64,000 bases of DNA, taken from contig NZ_JAAGLU010000023.1 in assembly GCF_010550245.1 (NCBI RefSeq), positions 1 through 64,000 on the forward strand, in the 5' to 3' direction. This document shows, piece by piece, positions 58,999-64,000 of the stretch. How positions within the stretch are numbered: the stretch's first letter is position 1; the number at the start of each line of letters is the position of its first letter. The stretch comes from Streptomyces sp. SID12501. Its GTDB lineage: Bacteria; Actinomycetota; Actinomycetes; Streptomycetales; Streptomycetaceae. Under the pieces are notes generated by a model. That model did no database searches. It saw only the letters and a program-made list of their open reading frames with translations, and was not told the origin of the DNA. The position numbers and the translations under genes are program-made.

Positions 58999-61158
58999 AT
59001 GGAGTCCCCCACCCCCGAGGCGAGCGGGCGCGAGCCGGTTTCGCCCGAGGCGGCGAAGAAGATGAAGATCGCCAAGTACGTCTTCGTCTTCCTCATCCCC
59101 TTCCTCATGGTCACGATGATGTACGCGACCTACATGGGCACGATGCACTCGCCGCAGACCCGCGACATGCCGGTCGCCGTCGTCGGTTCCGGGGCCGTGG
59201 CCGAGTCCGTCGTCGACGAGCTGGACTCCACCCAGGACGGCGCCCTCGACGCCCGGCTGGTCGCCGACCGGGCGAAGGCGGTCGGGCTGCTCAAGGACCG
59301 TGACGTCGCCGGCGTACTGGAGCTGCCCGCGGCCGGTACCGCCGGGGCGACCGTCTACACCGCCCAGGGGGCCGGCTCCGCGCAGGCGGGAGCGGTGAAG
59401 CAGTTCCTCGCCCCGGTGGCGGCGGCCCACGGCTGGACGACCGAGGTCGAGGACGTCGCGCCACTGCCCTCCGGCGACAGCGCGGGTATCGCCGTACTGC
59501 TCGCCGCGATCGGCATGATGCTCATCGGATACGTCCCGCTGAGCGCGATGGCGGGCGCGCTGCCGCATCTGCTCTCGCTGCGCAGGTTCGTACCGTTGCT
59601 GGCTGGCTGGGCGGTGGCGAGCAGTACGCTGATCTGGCTGATCCTGGGGCCGATCGTGGGCGCCGTCGACGGCCACTACCTGGAGTTCGTCGGGATCGGC
59701 GTGCTCGCGACAGGCGCCGTGGCGCTCGGGCAGCTGCTGCTCGTGAAGCTCATGGGCGGGCTGGCGGTACTGCCCGGCATGCTGCTGTGGGTCGTCTTCG
59801 GGGTGCCCTCGTCCAACCTCGCCTCGTCGATCCACACGATGCCCGGTTTCTTCGGCTTCCTGCACGGTGTGCTGCCACTGCCGGCCGCAGGTGAGGCACT
59901 GCGCTCGGTCCTCTACTTCGACGGCCGCGGCGCCGGCACCCACCTGCTGACACTCGCCCTCTGGATCGTCGCCGCCCTCGCGCTCGCCCTCCTGGTGGAG
60001 CGACGCAAGGGGCTCGCCATCCCCAGCGCCCCCTCGGCCGACGACCCCGACATCCCCCTGCCCGCGCTGGCAGGTGGCCCCCCGCGCTCCAAGCGCTTCC
60101 GGTACGCGGCCGTCGCCGCCTTCCCGATGACCATCCTGACCGTCGTCATCGGCCTGATGGGCGCCTCCCTGCACCAGCCGGAGATCCGTGAGATGCCCGT
60201 CGTGGTCGTCGGTGCCTCGCAGGAACAGGCCACGCAGGCGGCCGACGGCCTCAAGGAAGGCTTGGGCGACCTGCTCGCGCTGACGACCAGCACCTCCCTC
60301 GACAAGGCCACCGAGCAGATCCGCGAGCGCGAGACCGTCGGCGTGTACGTCCTGCCCGCCACCAAGGGCGGCACCGCGACGCTGTACACGTCCTCGGCCG
60401 CGGGTGCCAGCCAGCACTCCGCGCTGCAGACGATCTTCCAGCAGCTCGCGGCGAGTCAGAAGACCCCGCTGGAGCTGACCGACATCCAGCCGCTGAGTAC
60501 CTCCGACTCCAACGGCAGCAACAGCATGTACGCGGCCATGTCCTGGATCATGGCCGGCTTCCTGATCATGGCGGTGATGCGCGGCGGCCTGCCGGAGATC
60601 AGGCGGCTGCGACAGCTCCTGCCGATGCTGGGCGGCTGGGCCGTCGGCATGTCCCTGTGGCTGTGGTTCCTGTTCGACGTGCTGATCGGCGCGATCAACG
60701 GCCACGCCTGGGAGATGATCGGCTTCGGCGCGCTGACGATCTTCAGCATCTCGATGTTCACCGGAATCTTCACCCGCACGCTGGGCATCGCCGGCGTCAT
60801 CCCCGTACTGGTGATCGCCCTGATGGCCGGAGTCCCCGCTTCCGGCGGAGGCATCTCGCTCTACATGGTCCCCGACATCTTCCGCGACCTCAACGACATC
60901 CTGCCCCTGCCCGCCGCGGTCGACATCGTCCGCGCCACCCTCTACTTCGACGGCACCGGCATCGCCGGACACCTGGGGACCATCGTCGGCTGGGGCGCCG
61001 TATGCCTGCTGGCCAACGTCGGCATCGACGCATGGCTCGCCCGCCGCGACCGCGAGCACGGCACGGACGGAACCGACGACGGCCCCGGCACTCCCACGGA
61101 CGGCCAGGAATCCGGGCGGCCCGCCCCCGACCGGCTCGACCACACCGGCGTCGCCTGA
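58999..61158 (+). CDS. YhgE/Pip-like membrane protein with internal duplication
   Basis: 719 residues made of two homologous halves. Each has a start helix (IAKYVFVFLIPFLMVTMMYA; YAAVAAFPMTILTVVIGLMG), an outer segment beginning RDMPVAVVGSG or REMPVVVVGAS, then several helices, ending in LPLPAAGEALRSVLYFDG or LPLPAAVDIVRATLYFDG. The halves resemble ABC-2/YhgE-type permeases, which take part in export or phage infection. No ATPase is adjacent. ATG 58999 follows AGGAG. The acidic C-terminal tail is cytoplasmic. Confidence 0.85.
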   Translation: MESPTPEASGREPVSPEAAKKMKIAKYVFVFLIPFLMVTMMYATYMGTMHSPQTRDMPVAVVGSGAVAESVVDELDSTQDGALDARLVADRAKAVGLLKDRDVAGVLELPAAGTAGATVYTAQGAGSAQAGAVKQFLAPVAAAHGWTTEVEDVAPLPSGDSAGIAVLLAAIGMMLIGYVPLSAMAGALPHLLSLRRFVPLLAGWAVASSTLIWLILGPIVGAVDGHYLEFVGIGVLATGAVALGQLLLVKLMGGLAVLPGMLLWVVFGVPSSNLASSIHTMPGFFGFLHGVLPLPAAGEALRSVLYFDGRGAGTHLLTLALWIVAALALALLVERRKGLAIPSAPSADDPDIPLPALAGGPPRSKRFRYAAVAAFPMTILTVVIGLMGASLHQPEIREMPVVVVGASQEQATQAADGLKEGLGDLLALTTSTSLDKATEQIRERETVGVYVLPATKGGTATLYTSSAAGASQHSALQTIFQQLAASQKTPLELTDIQPLSTSDSNGSNSMYAAMSWIMAGFLIMAVMRGGLPEIRRLRQLLPMLGGWAVGMSLWLWFLFDVLIGAINGHAWEMIGFGALTIFSISMFTGIFTRTLGIAGVIPVLVIALMAGVPASGGGISLYMVPDIFRDLNDILPLPAAVDIVRATLYFDGTGIAGHLGTIVGWGAVCLLANVGIDAWLARRDREHGTDGTDDGPGTPTDGQESGRPAPDRLDHTGVA

Positions 61159-61202
61159 AACCGGCGTAACACCGAGTCCTCGCGCTTCGGGCAGCGGGCG
61201 GA

Positions 61203-61276
61203 CCGGGCGCCGACGTTCCTGAGCGGGGTCCCCGTCCGGCCGGACGGGGACCCCGCTCAGGAACGTCGGCGCCCGG
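61203..61276. terminator. perfect 74-bp palindrome
   Basis: The two 37-bp arms (61203-61239 and 61240-61276) are exact inverse complements with no spacer; the centre is GTCCGGCCGGAC. It lies 45 bp after the membrane-protein stop and may be a bidirectional terminator, though few terminators are so long and perfect. Confidence 0.8.
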
Positions 61277-61632
61277 GTGAAGTTGCGGATCTGCCCGTCG
61301 GCCGTGTGGACGACGACCGCCGCGAACGACTGCGTCATGGCGCCCGTCAGGTTTCCCGGCGGCGGAACCGCCATGGAGGCGGCACTGGTGGCGGCGAGGA
61401 CCAGGGCGGGCTGCTGTTTGCGCCACACCAGCCGGATGATCGTGCGGTCGCTGCTCCTACGTCCGTCACGGCGCGGGGAGAGCCCCCCCCGCCGGTCTCG
61501 GGGAGGACGACCGGTTGGTCTACGGCCTGGTTCCGGTCGCTGCGGCCGGACCGTGTGGTGCCGTGCGTCGTACGGCGGCCCGGCCGCCGTACAGGGGGAG
61601 GATCTCGGCGCTGATGTCACCGGCCGCCCGGG
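61277..61632. other. intergenic region with a possible minus-strand coding fragment
   Basis: From about 61440 to the palindrome the minus strand has coding-like codons (QQPALVLAATSAASMAVPPP, then VVVHTADGQIRNFTRAPTF) without a clear start or family. It may be a remnant or a short secreted peptide. The rest is unremarkable. Confidence 0.35.
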
Positions 61633-62586
61633 TCAGTCGGTTGCGGCTGCCGAGGGGTGGGCGGCCTGCCGTACGTGCTGGGCGATCCGGGTGTAGACCT
61701 CCCGGGCCTTCGCGGCATCCTTCATGTCGTAGGCGTGATCGGCCTCGGGTACGTCGTAGTGCTCCACCAGGGCCCCTGCCTTGCCGAGCCGCTCGGCGTA
61801 GCGTGCTCCTTCCGCCCGGAGGATGTCGTGCTCCGCTGTGATGACGTAGGCCGGGGCGATGCCCGTGAGGTCGGCGGTGTCCGACGGATGGGCGGGCGAG
61901 ATCAAGGGGTCGGTGCGTCTGTGCGGGTCCGGGACGAAGGCGCTGTTGAACATGTCTCCCATCCACGGACGCAGCATCGGCTTGGCGATGACGGAACTCT
62001 TGTCCCTGATGTCGGTCGCGAGGTCGAGGGGAGCATAGTGAAGGACCTGGAGGGCGATCTCCGGTCCGCCCTTCTCGAGGGCCTGACGTGCCACCGCCGC
62101 GGCCAGTCCGCCCCCGGCGCTCTGGCCGCCCACGGTGAGCCGGCTGCCGTCCCAGCCGTGTTCGGAGCCGTGCTCGGCGACCCACCGGACGACGTCGAAC
62201 GCCTGGTGCGAAGAGGAGGGGAAGCGGTACTGCGGGGCGACGACGTAGTCCACGTTGATCACGGCCACCCCCGCTTCGGCGGCGAGGAACCGGCACAGCG
62301 AGTCGTCGATATCCGTCATCGGCATGACGTAGCCGCCGGCGTGGAAGTTGACGTGGACCGGGACAGGGGTGCCCGCAACGGTGTCGGGCAGGTACACCAC
62401 GGCCTTGGCCGGGGCGATCGAGGTCGGGATCGTCAACTCGCGCGTGGTGCGCGGGAACTCCGGGAAACGGTGGAGCAGTGAGGCCTCACCGCCTCGCGTG
62501 TTGGCCAGTCGGACTGCCGTGACGCCGAAGAGTTGCATCGCCCTGGCGGCCGGGGAGGCCACCGAGGGTCGGGCCAGGATGGACAT
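61633..62586 (-). CDS. HSL-family alpha/beta hydrolase
   Basis: 317 residues. The oxyanion motif is HVNFHAGGYVMPM (HAGG in place of HGGG), nucleophile VGGQSAGGGLAAA, acid AEHDILRAEG, base PEADHAYDM. The altered HGG motif may shift specificity. It is a second esterase of the same superfamily as 57103-58071 and is followed upstream by an SDR gene on the same strand (62786), again pairing esterase and SDR. Confidence 0.85.
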   Translation of the reverse strand: MSILARPSVASPAARAMQLFGVTAVRLANTRGGEASLLHRFPEFPRTTRELTIPTSIAPAKAVVYLPDTVAGTPVPVHVNFHAGGYVMPMTDIDDSLCRFLAAEAGVAVINVDYVVAPQYRFPSSSHQAFDVVRWVAEHGSEHGWDGSRLTVGGQSAGGGLAAAVARQALEKGGPEIALQVLHYAPLDLATDIRDKSSVIAKPMLRPWMGDMFNSAFVPDPHRRTDPLISPAHPSDTADLTGIAPAYVITAEHDILRAEGARYAERLGKAGALVEHYDVPEADHAYDMKDAAKAREVYTRIAQHVRQAAHPSAAATD

Positions 62587-62785
62587 TTGAGCTCCCGTTC
62601 AGTCGGTTGCGGGTGGGGACGCGAGGTGCGGCGTGGTGTGAGGTGAGGTGCGTGGTGCGGCGGTGTTCTCCGCGGTACGGCACGGCATGTGTCCGCGACC
62701 CGGCGGCCCGGGATGTGCGCCGTACCCCGTCCCCACGGATTCGGCACGGTGGGTCTCCTCCGCTCGCGGCTGTCCGTACGGTCTC

Positions 62786-63610
62786 TCAGCCGAGGCGTCC
62801 GGTGCGGACGGCGGCGACGACTCCGCCGTCGACGAGGAGGTCGGTTCCGGAGATGAAGCCGGCGGCGGGGCCGAGGAGGAAGGCGGTGGCCGCGGCGATG
62901 TCGGCGGGCGTGCCGACCCGCTTGGCGTTGGAGGCGTCGATCATGGCGTTCATGACGGCGGCGTGCTGTCCGTTCAGCTCGGCCTGGCCCATGGGGGTGG
63001 CGATGACGCCGGGGCTGATCGCGTTGATCCTGGCGCCCCGCTCTCCCCAGCTGTTGCTGGCGGCCTGGATGCGCAGCAGGTTGGCCTGCTTGGCGTATCC
63101 GTAGGCGTGGGAGGAGTTGGCGAACCTGGTGGGGTCGAGGATCGGCAGGGACAGCAGTTCGTCGGACGGGGTGGTGGCCAGGAGCAGGGCGTCCTCGGCG
63201 GCGATGGCCGGGTGGTGGTAGGCGGCCATGCTCGCGATGACCACCCCGGCTCCGCCGGGAGCGACGACCTTGCCGAACTCGTCGAGCACCAGGGCGACAC
63301 CGAGCAGGTCGACCGCGAGGACGGCGGGCACGGGGGCCTGTACGGGGGACAGTCCGGCCGTGTGCACCACGGAGCGGACCTCCCCGATTGCGGCGGCCTG
63401 CGCGGCGAGTGCGGCCACCGACTCGGCCGAGGACACGTCGACCACGGCGGACGTCACCTCGTAGCCCTCGTCGCGCAGGCTCTTGGCCACCGCGTCCAGG
63501 GTCTCCTGGTTGAAGTCCGCGAGGACCAGGTGGGTGCCGGAGCCGATGTGACGGGCGATGGCCTGGCCCATTCCGCCCACGCCGATGACGACTGCGATGT
63601 TCTGCGGCAT
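62786..63610 (-). CDS. short-chain dehydrogenase/reductase, atypical cofactor motif
   Basis: 274 residues. The cofactor loop is VVIGVGGMGQAIARHI (GxGGMG rather than TGxxxGIG), the proton-relay pair is YGYAKQANLLR, and the loop ISPGVIATPMG is classical. It ends with ISGTDLLVDGGVV, usual for the family. ATG 63610 is chosen for AAGGGA eight bases upstream. A palindromic operator lies in the 80 bp upstream. The 199 bp between it and the esterase contain only GGTG-type repeats. Confidence 0.88.
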   Translation of the reverse strand: MPQNIAVVIGVGGMGQAIARHIGSGTHLVLADFNQETLDAVAKSLRDEGYEVTSAVVDVSSAESVAALAAQAAAIGEVRSVVHTAGLSPVQAPVPAVLAVDLLGVALVLDEFGKVVAPGGAGVVIASMAAYHHPAIAAEDALLLATTPSDELLSLPILDPTRFANSSHAYGYAKQANLLRIQAASNSWGERGARINAISPGVIATPMGQAELNGQHAAVMNAMIDASNAKRVGTPADIAAATAFLLGPAAGFISGTDLLVDGGVVAAVRTGRLG

Positions 63611-63666
63611 GGTCATTTCCCTTGTCCCGGAACGTGCGAGGGGGCGCGCTCCGTGTGCGAGCAACG

Positions 63667-63704
63667 AGTAAACCCGATGATTTAAATCAATGGGATGATT
63701 TACT
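63667..63704. promoter_or_regulatory. palindromic operator upstream of the SDR
   Basis: TGATTTAAATCA (63678-63689) is a perfect palindrome, nested in GAGTAAA (63667-63673) and TTTACTC (63698-63704). GATGATTTA occurs twice. This fits a TetR- or MarR-type repressor for the SDR gene; the regulator is not in the window. Confidence 0.6.
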
Positions 63705-63746
63705 CTACCGAGGGGCAGATACCTGAGCAAGCGGAGGTGGCTGAGC

Positions 63747-63983
63747 GTGTGGGGAAGTCGCAACGACGGTTTCCAGTGGCGTACAGCGCCGTCCAGCAGG
63801 GACGGGGCCGACGACGGGGTCTCACGACCGAGGCACTCCCTCGCTCGCGCGGAGGCGCGGGCGGCCCTCGCTCCACCCGTGCGTAGGCTTTCCTCGTTCG
63901 ACCTCGCCACTTCGGCCGAGGACCTGCGGCGGATCGCGGGACCGGCCGCCGCAGGGCTGCGCGACGTCCCGATGTGGTGGTGA
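63747..63983 (+). CDS. possible small protein at the right edge
   Basis: 78-codon frame starting at GTG 63747 and ending PAAAGLRDVPMWW. The second half (VRRLSSFDLATSAEDLRRIAG) looks like an amphipathic helix pair. No ribosome site, family or good codon bias in the first half, so it may not be real. An ATG at 63986 starts another frame that leaves the window. Confidence 0.25.
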   Translation: MWGSRNDGFQWRTAPSSRDGADDGVSRPRHSLARAEARAALAPPVRRLSSFDLATSAEDLRRIAGPAAAGLRDVPMWW

Positions 63984-64000
63984 TCATGGCAGGCAGGGCG

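Noticed and set aside
58648..61620. 990-codon minus-strand frame
   Set aside because: Antisense shadow of the YhgE-like gene and crosses the palindrome.

Overview
The window is high-GC actinobacterial DNA and almost certainly Streptomyces. Codon third positions are nearly all G or C, and GTG starts and ATGA gene overlaps are common. TTA codons are so rare that their presence is informative. Streptomyces-typical families are present: an Scr1-type HTH/DUF397/ATP-binding triad, a DUF574 methyltransferase, a large SARP-ATPase regulator and an ebo cluster.

Region 1 (1-14.5 kb) is accessory. It starts with a broken IS5-type transposase that appears interrupted by a second transposon. Next come an epoxide-hydrolase-type enzyme with a divergent TetR regulator and clear operators, a CGNR protein, a second alpha/beta hydrolase and small conserved proteins. 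The HTH/DUF397/ATPase developmental triad follows (the ATPase gene has two TTA codons). After it lie an NAD(P)-binding reductase, a LysR regulator divergent from an inositol-phosphatase-like gene, a DUF574 methyltransferase and a frameshifted M4 neutral protease.

Region 2 (14.6-22.2 kb) is one co-directional ebo-type cluster: UbiA-like EboC, a TIM-barrel sugar-phosphate isomerase, EboA, TatD-like EboB, EboE, an EboF-like phosphodiesterase and a cytochrome P450. Ebo systems are linked to movement of aromatic or other secondary metabolites across the inner membrane. The P450, and the absence in the window of the usual dehydroquinate-synthase-like EboD, suggest a variant system.

Region 3 (22.2-40.9 kb) looks like chromosomal core: assimilatory nitrate reductase, an ElyC/SanA-type envelope protein, sirohydrochlorin chelatase, dGTPase (dgt), a ferredoxin-reductase-like flavoprotein, DNA primase (dnaG), a nucleotidyltransferase with an unknown partner, a group 1/2 sigma factor, a heterodimeric ABC exporter, a sugar kinase, a YtxH-type protein and three tRNA genes. 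dgt, and less clearly dnaG, carry a RecA-independent DNA-damage promoter motif placed so that translation would be leaderless.

Region 4 (41-64 kb) is accessory and partly a gene graveyard. Fragments of XdhC, an MmyB-like regulator, a GH31 glycosidase and a sensor domain lie among intact genes. The intact genes are a secreted GH29 alpha-L-fucosidase, a LysR/SDR pair, a small secreted protein, a 1199-residue SARP-type regulator, a cyclophilin, a MerR protein, two SDR plus hormone-sensitive-lipase-type esterase sets, a TetR regulator and an internally duplicated YhgE-like membrane protein. This last gene is followed by a perfect 74-bp palindrome. Several intergenic regions contain short tandem repeats or well-formed palindromic operators.
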